Assembly (NCBI RefSeq): GCF_000761155.1
Contig: NZ_CP009533.1
Coordinates: 2,542,001 to 2,606,000 of the forward strand
Length of the DNA: 64,000 nucleotides
Source: Pseudomonas rhizosphaerae
Lineage (GTDB): Bacteria > Pseudomonadota > Gammaproteobacteria > Pseudomonadales > Pseudomonadaceae
Direction: 5' to 3'
The first letter of the stretch is position 1. Each line of letters starts with the position of its first letter. This document shows, piece by piece, positions 42,748 to 51,373 of the stretch. The notes under the pieces were generated by a model. That model had not been told where the DNA came from. It worked only from the letters and a program-made list of their open reading frames with translations, and did not search any database. Both the position numbers and the translations under genes were made by a program.

Positions 42748-44231
42748 CCCTGATTGCGACAGACGCCAAGCACTACCGCTTGCTGCCTTTTCGATTCATG
42801 CGCATGAACACGGGACGTGACCGTGACATTCTGCTCACCTCCGATACCGGTGAGTATATGCACGTGAGTGACGCGCAGTTACGAGCCCTCAGTTACTTCG
42901 ACGTGCAACCCAGTACGCCTTTTTACAAGGACCTGCTGGCCCGCCACTTCATTTACGAACCGGACCGCCACGACCCGTTTCCGGAAATGGCTGCGCAGTA
43001 TCGCAGCCGCAAGGACTTCCTCTTCCAAGGCCCTACACTGCACTTGTTCGTAGTTACATTGCGCTGCAACCACACCTGCCAGTATTGCCAAGTATCGCGG
43101 GCGCCTCTGGGAGGATCTGGGCATGATCTATCAGAAGCGGATGCGCAGGCGGCGGTCCATCGTCTGTTCGAGTCGAACGCTTCCGCCCTGACTGTGGAGT
43201 TTCAGGGTGGCGAGCCGCTTCTAGCCTTCGAACGCATCCGCCAGATTGTCGAATGGATCGTTGAACGGAATGTGGTCGAACAACGGGACATCCAGTTCGT
43301 TATCACCACCACACTGCACCACCTGACAGAAGAGATACTCGACTTCGCAGAGCAAAATCACATCCAGTTTTCGACCTCACTGGATGGGCCGGCGCCCTTG
43401 CATAATGCCAACCGCCCTACGCCGTCACGAGACTCCTACGAACGTACTGTAAAAGGCATCCAGTGGGTCCGTGAGCGCCTTGGACATGATGCAGTTTCCG
43501 CGCTAACCACGCTGACCTCAAGAAGCCTCGAACAACCTGAAGCGATCATCGATGAGTATGTAAGCCAGGGCTTCTCCAGCATTTCGCTTCGGCCTCTTAG
43601 CCCTTATGGGTTTGCCACCAAAAGTGCTCATCGACTTGATTACCCTATTGAGCGATACCTGGCTTTCTACAAGAAGGCACTGGCCTATTTGTTGGATATC
43701 AACCAACAGGGTGTATACCTCTCGGAGAGTTATGCGAGCCTGTTGCTGAAGAATATCCTGACACCCTTCTCCTCCGGCTATGTAGACCTGCGTTCCCCTG
43801 CTGGCGCAGGTACTGCGGCGCTGGTCTACAACTATGACGGTTACGTCTATCCCTCGGACGAAGCCCGAATGTTGCTGGAGATGGGTGAAGACGGATTGAG
43901 GCTCGGCACCGTCCAGCAACCCTTGTCCGAATTACTCGCATCGCCCGTTATGAATGCGTTGCTCGCCAGTGGCGTAGCAGAGGCGCTGCCGGGCTGCTCC
44001 GATTGCGCACTTGTCCCGTACTGCGGTGCTGACCCCATCGAACACTATGCACGTCAAGCTGACCCGATCGGGCACCGAGTGTTCAGCAGCTTCTGCAAGA
44101 AGAACATGGGGCTGCTGAAGCATCTCTTCGGCCTGCTTTGCGATGGCGACGACAACGTACAGAGAGTACTGCTGTCCTGGTTGAACAGGCGCTCCTACAA
44201 CGATGTCCAGTTCCCCGGTTACGGGGGCTGA
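42744..44231 (+). CDS. hxsB: His-Xaa-Ser system radical SAM maturase HxsB
   Basis: A 495-residue radical-SAM enzyme. The SAM-cleaving 4Fe-4S cluster ligands are C108-x3-C112-x2-C115 (RCNHTCQYC), followed by the GGEP motif near 154-158. The C-terminus has a SPASM-like auxiliary cluster region with C418, C421, C427 and C451, typical of peptide-modifying enzymes. I take the GTG at 42744 that overlaps the hxsD stop (GTGA) as start; an ATG at 42729 is possible. It ends with TGATG shared with hxsC. By family association it should modify a peptide of the system, probably HxsA. Confidence 0.9.
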   Translation: MTLIATDAKHYRLLPFRFMRMNTGRDRDILLTSDTGEYMHVSDAQLRALSYFDVQPSTPFYKDLLARHFIYEPDRHDPFPEMAAQYRSRKDFLFQGPTLHLFVVTLRCNHTCQYCQVSRAPLGGSGHDLSEADAQAAVHRLFESNASALTVEFQGGEPLLAFERIRQIVEWIVERNVVEQRDIQFVITTTLHHLTEEILDFAEQNHIQFSTSLDGPAPLHNANRPTPSRDSYERTVKGIQWVRERLGHDAVSALTTLTSRSLEQPEAIIDEYVSQGFSSISLRPLSPYGFATKSAHRLDYPIERYLAFYKKALAYLLDINQQGVYLSESYASLLLKNILTPFSSGYVDLRSPAGAGTAALVYNYDGYVYPSDEARMLLEMGEDGLRLGTVQQPLSELLASPVMNALLASGVAEALPGCSDCALVPYCGADPIEHYARQADPIGHRVFSSFCKKNMGLLKHLFGLLCDGDDNVQRVLLSWLNRRSYNDVQFPGYGG

Positions 44232-45466
44232 TGGCGATGCTGCGCAAAGAGACCCACTTCGAAATCCATCACCTGAATGAGCCGAAGCTGCTCAAGGTTA
44301 TTACTCTGGATGAGTTCATCGAACAAGGTCTGGCGGTTTGTGCGGGAAGCGCTGAGTTCGGTGACCTGCTGCTTTGGCTGCCAAACGAAGAGCGGCTACG
44401 GAGCCCGCATCTGCTCTCATTACCAGTAGGTGGTTTTCTGATCCCGGAGCCATTGATCGGCGACTTCGACAGCGCGCGGCCACACCTGCACACGCCCAAA
44501 GATGCGGATGTCGTGCAGCCCGGCGATGTCATTGCTATCACACCCGGTAACCCATTGGTGCGAGTGCTCTATCGACGAGGCTCGGACAGCAACCTGCTGT
44601 TCATGACCGATCGTTGCAACAGCCTCTGTTTGATGTGTTCGCAGCCGCCCAAAGATATCGATGACCGCTGGCATACCGAGGAGAACCTACGGCTGATCGA
44701 CCTGATGGACCGAGTCGAGGAAAATCTGGGAATCAGCGGCGGAGAACCAACGCTTTATCGCGACGGCCTGCTCGAAATTCTGGCGAAATGCAAAGCTGTT
44801 CTGCCGCAGAAATCCATTCACGTGCTCAGCAACGGGCGTCTGTTCCAAGATCCGAGCTGGATCGCGGCGCTCTCTGCCATAGGACACCCTCAGCTGAGCT
44901 GGGGTATCCCGCTGTATGCCGACAATGCTGAAGACCATGACCATGTGGTGCAGGCACCAGGCGCGTTCAGCGAAACCCTGCAAGGTCTTTACAATCTGGC
45001 GCGCGCCAACCAGATCATCGAGATACGCGTGGTGCTCAATCGCCTGACCACGCCACGCTTGCCAGAACTCGCCCACTACGTGTTCAGAAACCTGCCCTTC
45101 GTGCGACATGTTGCGCTGATGGGGATCGAGAGTACCGGCCTGGCCAGGAAGAACTACGGAGAATTGTGGATTGACCCGCTGGACTATCAAAAACCGTTGA
45201 GCGAGGCCGTGTATTTCCTGTTCAACCGAGGAGTACCGGTTTCAATCTACAACTTGCCCTTATGCGTGATCCCGGCCCATCTCTCGCGTTTCGCCCGCCA
45301 AAGTATCTCGGATTGGAAGAACTTGTTCATCGATACCTGCCAGCAATGCGCTGCCGTCAAACATTGCTCTGGTTTCTTCAAATCCCACACCGACCGTTGG
45401 CAAAGCCGCGGTGTACAACGACTATCGACCGAGGCCTTCAGCGCCCGTGCAAGGAGTGCACAGTGA
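44231..45466 (+). CDS. hxsC: His-Xaa-Ser system radical SAM maturase HxsC
   Basis: The second radical-SAM enzyme of the pair, 411 residues. After an unusual N-terminal domain of about 120 residues comes C129-x3-C133-x2-C136 (RCNSLCLMC) and GISGGEPT at 167-174. Further cysteines at 345, 370, 373 and 379 could bind an auxiliary cluster. The start overlaps the hxsB stop by one base; an ATG two codons later is possible. The stop overlaps hxsA by four bases. Two different maturases in one operon suggest two successive modifications or a heterodimer; neither is proven. Confidence 0.9.
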   Translation: MAMLRKETHFEIHHLNEPKLLKVITLDEFIEQGLAVCAGSAEFGDLLLWLPNEERLRSPHLLSLPVGGFLIPEPLIGDFDSARPHLHTPKDADVVQPGDVIAITPGNPLVRVLYRRGSDSNLLFMTDRCNSLCLMCSQPPKDIDDRWHTEENLRLIDLMDRVEENLGISGGEPTLYRDGLLEILAKCKAVLPQKSIHVLSNGRLFQDPSWIAALSAIGHPQLSWGIPLYADNAEDHDHVVQAPGAFSETLQGLYNLARANQIIEIRVVLNRLTTPRLPELAHYVFRNLPFVRHVALMGIESTGLARKNYGELWIDPLDYQKPLSEAVYFLFNRGVPVSIYNLPLCVIPAHLSRFARQSISDWKNLFIDTCQQCAAVKHCSGFFKSHTDRWQSRGVQRLSTEAFSARARSAQ

Positions 45467-46071
45467 AATTGCTCGACCGCTGGAAAGTCCTGATCAGTGG
45501 GATAAGCCTGCTGCCAATGGCGGGTACCACCCTTGCGCAGGCGGGCCATCTGTCGCTCGCCGATGCGAACTGGCAACCCAACGACAAGCTACAGCCCCCG
45601 GTATTCGCCGATACGCTCAATGCGCCAGACGCCGTCAACATCTATGCGGCACATCGCTCGCACAGTTCTCACCGGTCTCATAGTTCGCACAGCTCTCACT
45701 ACAGCGGCTCGGGTGGCTATAGCGCACCTCGCTATTACAGCCCGCCCGCTACCAGCACCCAAAGCTACAGCGCGCCGAGTGCTTCAAGCAGCACCCCAAG
45801 CCGCAATAACCTCTATCAATCGTCTGACACTACTAACGAGACAAGTTCGAGCACTTCGAAGAGCCGCGCGACCAATGAGCAGAAAAACGACCTGGTCACC
45901 CGGGTGCAAACCGCGCTCATGGTCCGCCAGTATTACCAAGGCCCCATTGATGGGGTGATGGGCAAAGCGACACGTGGTGCATTGATGGCCTTTCAGATGG
46001 ACAGTGGGCTGACCATAAACGGCCGGATGGATACACCATCGTTGAATGCGTTGGGTATCAAGATTCCATAA
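45463..46071 (+). CDS. hxsA: His-Xaa-Ser repeat protein HxsA, exported, peptidoglycan-binding
   Basis: The likely substrate of the system. The 202-residue product has a Sec signal peptide (residues 1-27, cut after LAQA), six consecutive His-Xaa-Ser triplets at 64-81 (middle residues Arg, Ser, Arg, Ser, Ser, Tyr), a Ser/Tyr/Pro-rich low-complexity linker to about 135, and a C-terminal peptidoglycan-binding domain (about 142-202, QTALMVRQYYQGPIDGVMGKATRGAL). The start is a GTG overlapping the hxsC stop, with AAGGAG upstream. The layout predicts a modified His/Ser tract held at the cell wall. What the modification is and does is unknown. Confidence 0.9.
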   Translation: MKLLDRWKVLISGISLLPMAGTTLAQAGHLSLADANWQPNDKLQPPVFADTLNAPDAVNIYAAHRSHSSHRSHSSHSSHYSGSGGYSAPRYYSPPATSTQSYSAPSASSSTPSRNNLYQSSDTTNETSSSTSKSRATNEQKNDLVTRVQTALMVRQYYQGPIDGVMGKATRGALMAFQMDSGLTINGRMDTPSLNALGIKIP

Positions 46072-46090
46072 GGCGCTTCAGGTACTAAGC

Positions 46091-46240
46091 ATGCAGCAGT
46101 ATCGGTTTTTTAACCCGGTGCGTGCCGACATTGTCGACATCCTCAGGTTCTCCCAGACGCCGTTCGGCGATCAAGCGCGCCTACGCTACCAGGCGCTGAT
46201 CCTCACGGCGCTGCAAGCGCTCACCGAACGAGTGATCACA
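46091..46240 (+). pseudogene. truncated ParE-like toxin remnant
   Basis: The first 48 codons from the ATG at 46091 (MQQYRFFNPVRADIVDILRF...) resemble the N-terminal helices of ParE/RelE toxins: the phenylalanine-rich strand, the ADxxDIxRF helix and the second helix with LILTALQALTE. The similarity then stops, and the frame runs on into the antisense of the nepI-like gene. The strand-rich C-terminal half needed for toxicity is missing and no antitoxin is beside it. It marks the right end of the accessory segment. Confidence 0.6.
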
Positions 46241-46241
46241 A

Positions 46242-47492
46242 TCACAGATGCAACGCAGGCTTCGGCTCGCCAACCCCACGACCTAAAGGAACGCGCACCC
46301 TCACCGCAATCAACAGCGCCGCCAGCAGCATCAGCACCGCCGCCGCAACGAACACACCCGCGCTGCCACCAAGGCTGAACATCGCTCCCCCGGCAGCGGC
46401 GCCGGTGGCAATGGCGGACTGCACCGATGCCACCACCATACCCCCAGCACTTTCCGCCTGGTCAGGCACCGCGTTGGCCACCCAGTTCGACCACGCCACC
46501 GGTACGCCACCAAAGGCCAGGCCCCAGATCGCCAGCAGTACCGCCTGCCCCGGCACCGAGGCCGGAAGCAGCACCAACGCCAGTGCTGCGACACCGACCA
46601 GCGCGGGCATCAATACGAGAGTGGCCAACGGATGACGCTCCAGCAGCTTCCCGGCCAATAGCGTGCCGGCGAAGTTCGCCACACCGAAACCCAGCAGCAT
46701 CAGCGACAGCCCTTGCGCGCCGATGCCGGTAGTCCCTTCAAGAAACGGCCGAACATAGGTGAACATGGCAAAGTGGCCGCTGTGCACCAGCACGCAACCG
46801 AACATTCCCATGGCGATGCCTGGCCGCTGCAGCACCTCGAGTACGGTACGCAGGCGTGCCGGCCGACGTGGCGCAAGCCGCGGCAGAGTGAACGACTGGA
46901 ACGCCAGGGTCACCATGCCAACCGCCGCCGCGGCAAAGAATGCGCTGCGCCAGCCATACAGACCGCCCAGATAGCTGCCCAGCGGCACGGCAACGACCGT
47001 ACCGATGGCAATGCCGCTGAAAATGATCGACAACGCCCGGGGCAACAGCGCGCTCGGCACCAGGCGCATCGCTACCGCCGCCGCCATGCTCCAGAATCCG
47101 CCAAGGGCGATACCCAGCAGGATGCGCATCAGCAGCAGCACGGTGAAGCTGGAGGACACGGCGACCAGCAGATTGGAGGCGACCATCAGCGTGGAGAAAC
47201 CCAACAACACCCAACGTCGGTCGATGCTGCGGGTCAAGCCAGGCACCAGTAAACCGGCGAACAGCGCCACTACGGCGGTCACGGTTACCGCCTGGCCAGC
47301 CAGCGCTTCGGAGACGCCCAGGTCAGTCGCCATCAGCGTGAGCAAACTGGCCGGAAGATACTCAGCAGTCAGTAATCCGAAGACGCCCATTGCCAGTGAG
47401 AAGACGGCCATCCACGCGGGTGTCGCGGGCGCCTCGTTCGCGCTGTCGCCAGCATGAGGGTCGGATGGGGCATTGCATACACAGTCAGTCAT
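46242..47492 (-). CDS. MFS efflux transporter, NepI-like
   Basis: A 416-residue major facilitator of the DHA1 type with 12 predicted helices. It follows the purine-ribonucleoside exporter NepI of E. coli in key places, as I recall it: EYLPASLLTLMATDLGVSE, GIALGGFWSMAAAVAMRLVP and VPVAWSNWVANAVPDQAESAG. The N-terminal 25 residues are an extra hydrophilic stretch. Only two bases or so separate its stop from the parE remnant region. A divergent AraC gene lies 102 bases from its start and may control it. The substrate is inferred from family only. Confidence 0.85.
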   Translation of the reverse strand: MTDCVCNAPSDPHAGDSANEAPATPAWMAVFSLAMGVFGLLTAEYLPASLLTLMATDLGVSEALAGQAVTVTAVVALFAGLLVPGLTRSIDRRWVLLGFSTLMVASNLLVAVSSSFTVLLLMRILLGIALGGFWSMAAAVAMRLVPSALLPRALSIIFSGIAIGTVVAVPLGSYLGGLYGWRSAFFAAAAVGMVTLAFQSFTLPRLAPRRPARLRTVLEVLQRPGIAMGMFGCVLVHSGHFAMFTYVRPFLEGTTGIGAQGLSLMLLGFGVANFAGTLLAGKLLERHPLATLVLMPALVGVAALALVLLPASVPGQAVLLAIWGLAFGGVPVAWSNWVANAVPDQAESAGGMVVASVQSAIATGAAAGGAMFSLGGSAGVFVAAAVLMLLAALLIAVRVRVPLGRGVGEPKPALHL

Positions 47493-47594
47493 TACTCGGA
47501 TCTCCCAATTTTCATTGCGAGCCGCAGTCTAGGCGCCGAAAGCTGGATGATCTATGATCGAAAAACCTTCATTTTTGACCAAAGCACCTGAACC

Positions 47595-48578
47595 ATGTCG
47601 GTAGAACAGTTCGCTCTGTCCTCGGATCTCATCAACGAGTTGTTGCAGGGCATGCGTCTGCGGGGCGTCGAGTACCGGCGTATCAACGCGGGTCCACGCT
47701 TCGGTCTGGGTTTCGCGGCAAAACCGGGGCACGCCTGGTTCCACTTCATGGCCGTTGGCAATGCGGTGCTGCACATGGAGGACGGCACCACCTATGAGCT
47801 GTCTGCCGGCAACGCTGTGTTCATCTCCCATGGTGCGGGTCATGAGCTGCTTTCCCACCCCGATGTGCCGGTTCAGGACATTAACCGTCTGGATGGAGCT
47901 ACCCTCGGGGATACCGTCAGCGCCGTGGATATCGGAACCGATGCCAGCCCCACGCCCAGCGCCCTTCTGTTCAGTGGTTGTATGGAATTCGAGCTGGGCA
48001 GTATCCATGGCCTCGGCCAGCTGATGCCGGGCCTGATGCTGATCGATGCCGGTGGCCAGCGCTATCCCGGGCTGATGCCTATCCTGAGCACCATGGAACG
48101 CGAGGTCAGTGCTGCACGTGTTGGCTTCGCCGGTATTCTTGCGCGGCTGGCCGATGTGGTGGCTGCCATGATCGTTCGCGGCTGGGTGGAGTGCGCCTGC
48201 GGGAACGCTTCTGGCCTCGTCGCCGCCTTGCGCGATCCACGCCTGGCTGGCGCACTGCTTGCGCTGCATCAACAACCCGGCCGCGACTGGACGGTTGCGC
48301 AACTGGCAGAGCACTGCCATACCTCACGTTCGGTGTTCGCAGATCGCTTTCAAGTGACGATCGGCATGTCCCCGCTGCGCTATGTCACCGAACTGCGGAT
48401 GCGGCTTGCGACCCAGTGGCTGACACTTGAGCGGCTGCCGATCGAAGAGGTGGCGCAGCGCCTGGGCTATACCTCGCAGGCCGCCTTCAGCCGTGCATTC
48501 AAGCGCATCACGGGCAAGACACCGGGTTTGAGCCGCAAGGCGAGGCAGCCTGCTGTTCCCCAGAATCCATACCCCTGA
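47595..48578 (+). CDS. AraC-family transcriptional regulator, cupin_6 type
   Basis: A 327-residue regulator. The N-terminal half is the cupin-like sensor domain (GHAWFHFMAVGNAVLHMEDGTTYELSAGNAVFI). The C-terminal 100 residues hold the two helix-turn-helix units (WTVAQLAEHCHTSRSVFADRFQ and IEEVAQRLGYTSQAAFSRAFKR). It is divergent from the NepI-like transporter and convergent, with one base between stops, with the SDR gene. It probably regulates the transporter. Confidence 0.9.
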   Translation: MSVEQFALSSDLINELLQGMRLRGVEYRRINAGPRFGLGFAAKPGHAWFHFMAVGNAVLHMEDGTTYELSAGNAVFISHGAGHELLSHPDVPVQDINRLDGATLGDTVSAVDIGTDASPTPSALLFSGCMEFELGSIHGLGQLMPGLMLIDAGGQRYPGLMPILSTMEREVSAARVGFAGILARLADVVAAMIVRGWVECACGNASGLVAALRDPRLAGALLALHQQPGRDWTVAQLAEHCHTSRSVFADRFQVTIGMSPLRYVTELRMRLATQWLTLERLPIEEVAQRLGYTSQAAFSRAFKRITGKTPGLSRKARQPAVPQNPYP

Positions 48579-48579
48579 C

Positions 48580-49341
48580 TCACTTGCCGCCCGTTACATC
48601 GAGGAATGTACCGGTAACGAACGATGCCTCCTCGCTGGCCAGCCACAGAATCGCGCGTGCCACTTCCTCCGGCTGACCGCCCCGCCCCATGGGGATCGAG
48701 TCCTTGACACGATCGACCCGTCCCGGCTCACCGCCACTGGCGTGCATTTCGGTGTAGATATGTCCGGGGCGAATACAGTTGACGCGTATACCTTCCCGAG
48801 CCACCTCCTTTGCAAAGCCGATGGTGAACGTCTCCAAGGCACCCTTCGACGCCGCGTAGTCGACGTACTCGTTCGGGCTGCCAAGGCGCGCCGAGGCCGA
48901 AGAGACGTTGATCACCACGCCACCCGGACCGTTGTGGCGGGTGGACATGCGCTTCACTGCCTGCTGGGCACAGAGTATTGGCCCAATGGCATTGACGGCA
49001 AAGATGCGCTGCATCCGCTCGTAACCCAGGTCCTCCAGGCGTGACTGAGGCGCCAGCACGCCCGCGTTATTGACCAGTACGTCGATGCGCCCGAATGTGC
49101 GATCGATGGCGGCGAACAACTCGGCCACCTCTTGGGGGTCCGCACTGTCGGCCCGCATTGCCAGCGCCTTGCGCCCCAATGCTTCCACATCCGCCGCCAC
49201 GGCCAGCGCTGCGGACTCGTTGGCCACGTAGCTGATAGCCACGTCATAACCTCTGGCCGCGGCCAGCCGGGCGGTTGCCGCGCCCACTCCACGACTGCCT
49301 CCCGTAATGAGAATCAGCGGTGCCTGCGAGACGTTGACCAT
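48580..49341 (-). CDS. short-chain dehydrogenase/reductase, YgfF-like
   Basis: A 253-residue SDR. The NAD(P)-binding motif TGGSRGVGAATA is at about 13-24, NNAG at 91-94, and the catalytic Ser-Tyr-Lys triad in INVSSASARLG and YVDYAASKGA. The N-terminus MVNVSQAPLILITGGSRG resembles the YgfF / glucose-1-dehydrogenase-like subgroup. The SDR family is broad and no neighbour points to a substrate. Confidence 0.88.
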   Translation of the reverse strand: MVNVSQAPLILITGGSRGVGAATARLAAARGYDVAISYVANESAALAVAADVEALGRKALAMRADSADPQEVAELFAAIDRTFGRIDVLVNNAGVLAPQSRLEDLGYERMQRIFAVNAIGPILCAQQAVKRMSTRHNGPGGVVINVSSASARLGSPNEYVDYAASKGALETFTIGFAKEVAREGIRVNCIRPGHIYTEMHASGGEPGRVDRVKDSIPMGRGGQPEEVARAILWLASEEASFVTGTFLDVTGGK

Positions 49342-49433
49342 TGGACATAGCTCCTGAGCCGTTGGCTGTATCAGTCGATAAAGAAAGTACCGCTGGCGAT
49401 CACGCAGGCGAGCACCCCCGCGACATCACGCTT

Positions 49434-49721
49434 TCAGGGATGCGTAGGACCACCCTGTAACCGACCCACGTTCTCATCGATGCGATGCTGAATCATCCGC
49501 AAAGTGTCTCGAGTGATAACGCCTGGATACAAATCCTCGGCAAGGGTTGCAAACCTACTAGCCACACCACAGATACGGTCGATCATTCTGCCTGCAATAT
49601 CCGGGAGGATTTCGGCTTCCTCGGCAAGTCGCAGCATCTGAGAATGGCGATCGACAGCGTTTAAACCCCAGTGATCAAACCACCCGTTCACAAAAGCTGT
49701 CTGCCCATCTGGCAGACTGAA
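49434..49721 (-). pseudogene. HipA-family toxin, C-terminal remnant
   Basis: About 95 codons survive in this frame (from a stop codon near 49722; first Met-like codon GTG at 49691). The stretch VDRHSQMLRLAEEAEILPDIAGRMIDRICGVASRF...DLYPGVITRDTLRMIQHRID resembles the helical C-terminus of HipA-type kinases, without the ATP-binding and catalytic core. It lies downstream of an intact hipB-like gene on the same strand, where hipA belongs. Only about 90 bases lie between them, so most of hipA has been deleted. The assignment rests on position and a remembered similarity. Confidence 0.55.
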
Positions 49722-49812
49722 TTACTCTGTGTCGGGTGTTTCCATACCACGTCGCGCAGACACGCGACGTAGACCATTCCGAATATCCATACCTCAGCAT
49801 GCTTTTCCTTGT

Positions 49813-50139
49813 TCAGGTTCTACGCGCCTTTCCTCTACAGCGAAGACGCTTCGCGCTGTTTTCATAGCGCCGGATATCATCGATGCTGTCAATCTTGGGC
49901 AGAAACAAGCTTTCAAGCTCCTGGGTTCGGCCAAGGACCATAGCTACCCTGATCACGTTCTCGAACCCGACGTTACGTCCGGCTTCAAGATTAGATACAG
50001 TATTGGTGCCGATACCGGCACGCCCGGCCAAGTCGGCTTGGGTCATGTTCAGCGCCAGACGTTCTGTACGCAATCGTTCACAAACGCGCTCAACGATCTC
50101 ACTCGGCTTGCTGAAATTCAGTTCCAAATTCGTATTCAC
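49813..50139 (-). CDS. HipB-like XRE-family antitoxin (orphan)
   Basis: A 108-residue helix-turn-helix protein. The Cro/C1-type domain is at about 17-70 (LALNMTQADLAGRAGIGTNTVSNLEAGRNVGFENVIRVAMVLG), followed by a short basic tail. This form is the usual partner of HipA-type toxin kinases, where the antitoxin binds DNA and the toxin. Here only a hipA fragment follows, so it is an orphan antitoxin or is now a plain repressor. An inverted repeat upstream (50151-50215) may be its operator. Confidence 0.8.
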   Translation of the reverse strand: MNTNLELNFSKPSEIVERVCERLRTERLALNMTQADLAGRAGIGTNTVSNLEAGRNVGFENVIRVAMVLGRTQELESLFLPKIDSIDDIRRYENSAKRLRCRGKARRT

Positions 50140-50150
50140 CTATCTTATTT

Positions 50151-50215
50151 TTAAATCCCTGATCTTGTGCCTTATCCTCAAAAAGACTCGTTAAACCACA
50201 GCCTCTTGGATTTAA
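50151..50215. repeat. TTAAATCC / GGATTTAA inverted repeat upstream of hipB
   Basis: Perfect 8-base arms at 50151-50158 and 50208-50215, 49 bases apart, in an AT-rich stretch between hipB and a LysR gene. E. coli HipB binds TATCC-N8-GGATA; the ATCC/GGAT core is shared but the spacing is longer, so binding by this HipB is only a guess. Confidence 0.4.
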
Positions 50216-50312
50216 GCATTATCCAATATCCAGCACATCAAACCAGATGAGCACGTCAATGGAAATGCCCTCGCCTGCCGCGTGAACACCTCATAACAAC
50301 CCAAGGCACCCC

Positions 50313-51176
50313 ATGATCCGAGAACTCAAGACATTCATCTGCGTTGCGCAACGCGGTACCTTCGCGGCGGCCGGGCAGCAGGTGGGGCTGACGCAGTCGG
50401 CGGTCAGTGCGCAGATCAAGAGTCTTGAGCAGACCCTGGGTGTCAGGCTGTTCGATCGGACCGGGCGTGCGGCGACCATCAATGCTGCCGGGCAGCGGGC
50501 CATTCCGCTGGCTGAAGAAATTCTGCGGCTTTTCGAGCGTATGGGCGCGGCGGACAGTGGCAATGATTTTCACGGTTCGCTGCGCATTGGCGCTATCGGC
50601 ACGGTGCAGACCGGGATTCTGCCGCAAGCGTTGGTGGCGTTGAGAAAGCAGGCGCCTTTTATCGAAACTCACCTGGTGCCGGGTGTGTCGTTGAACCTGC
50701 TCAGCCAGGTGGACGCAGGCGACTTGGACCTGGCCATCATGATCAAGCCGCCGTTTGCGCTGCCCAAGGACCTGCATGCCGAAGTCATCGCGCGCGAGGC
50801 CTTCGTCCTGATCGCGGCGAAGAACGTCCCAGGCGACGACCCGCTGGCGATCCTGTCGCAACAGCCTTTTGTCCGGTATGACCGCGGCTCGTTCGGGGGG
50901 CGCCTGGTCACCCAGTTTCTCAAGGAACAGAAGCTCCATGTGCGGCAGGCACTGGAGCTGGACGAGCTGGACGCCATTGTCAAAATGGTCCGCAGTGGGC
51001 TGGGTGTCTCGTTGGTGCCCAAGGCAGGTCTGTGGCTGGAGCATTCGGCGGACGTGAGGGTGCTGGAGCTGCACGAGCTGACGTTTTTCCGGGAGATCGT
51101 ATTGGTGTCGAAGTACCGGCAAAAGCACTCGGCGCTTTTCAACATCTTCAGAAGCTGCGTTCTGAAGGCCGTGTAA
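50313..51176 (+). CDS. LysR-family transcriptional regulator
   Basis: A 287-residue LysR regulator with the N-terminal helix-turn-helix (FAAAGQQVGLTQSAVSAQIKSLEQTLGVRLFDR at 17-49) and a periplasmic-binding-protein-like effector domain. It is divergent from hipB and is followed 197 bases later on the same strand by a VOC-family gene, a possible target. The effector is unknown. Confidence 0.88.
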   Translation: MIRELKTFICVAQRGTFAAAGQQVGLTQSAVSAQIKSLEQTLGVRLFDRTGRAATINAAGQRAIPLAEEILRLFERMGAADSGNDFHGSLRIGAIGTVQTGILPQALVALRKQAPFIETHLVPGVSLNLLSQVDAGDLDLAIMIKPPFALPKDLHAEVIAREAFVLIAAKNVPGDDPLAILSQQPFVRYDRGSFGGRLVTQFLKEQKLHVRQALELDELDAIVKMVRSGLGVSLVPKAGLWLEHSADVRVLELHELTFFREIVLVSKYRQKHSALFNIFRSCVLKAV

Positions 51177-51373
51177 TGAAAGCTGACGACAAATGGTTTA
51201 CGGCAGAGAAATGAACCATTGCGGGGCAGTATGAACAATCATGGTGCAAAATCCTGATCGAATGCAGAATCAATCGAAATTTTCCGTGCTCAGAACACAG
51301 GATTTACGCTTTTATCTCACGCATTCACGGACAAGAATGGCTTCAGATCAAAACAAAGCCATAGGAAACCACC

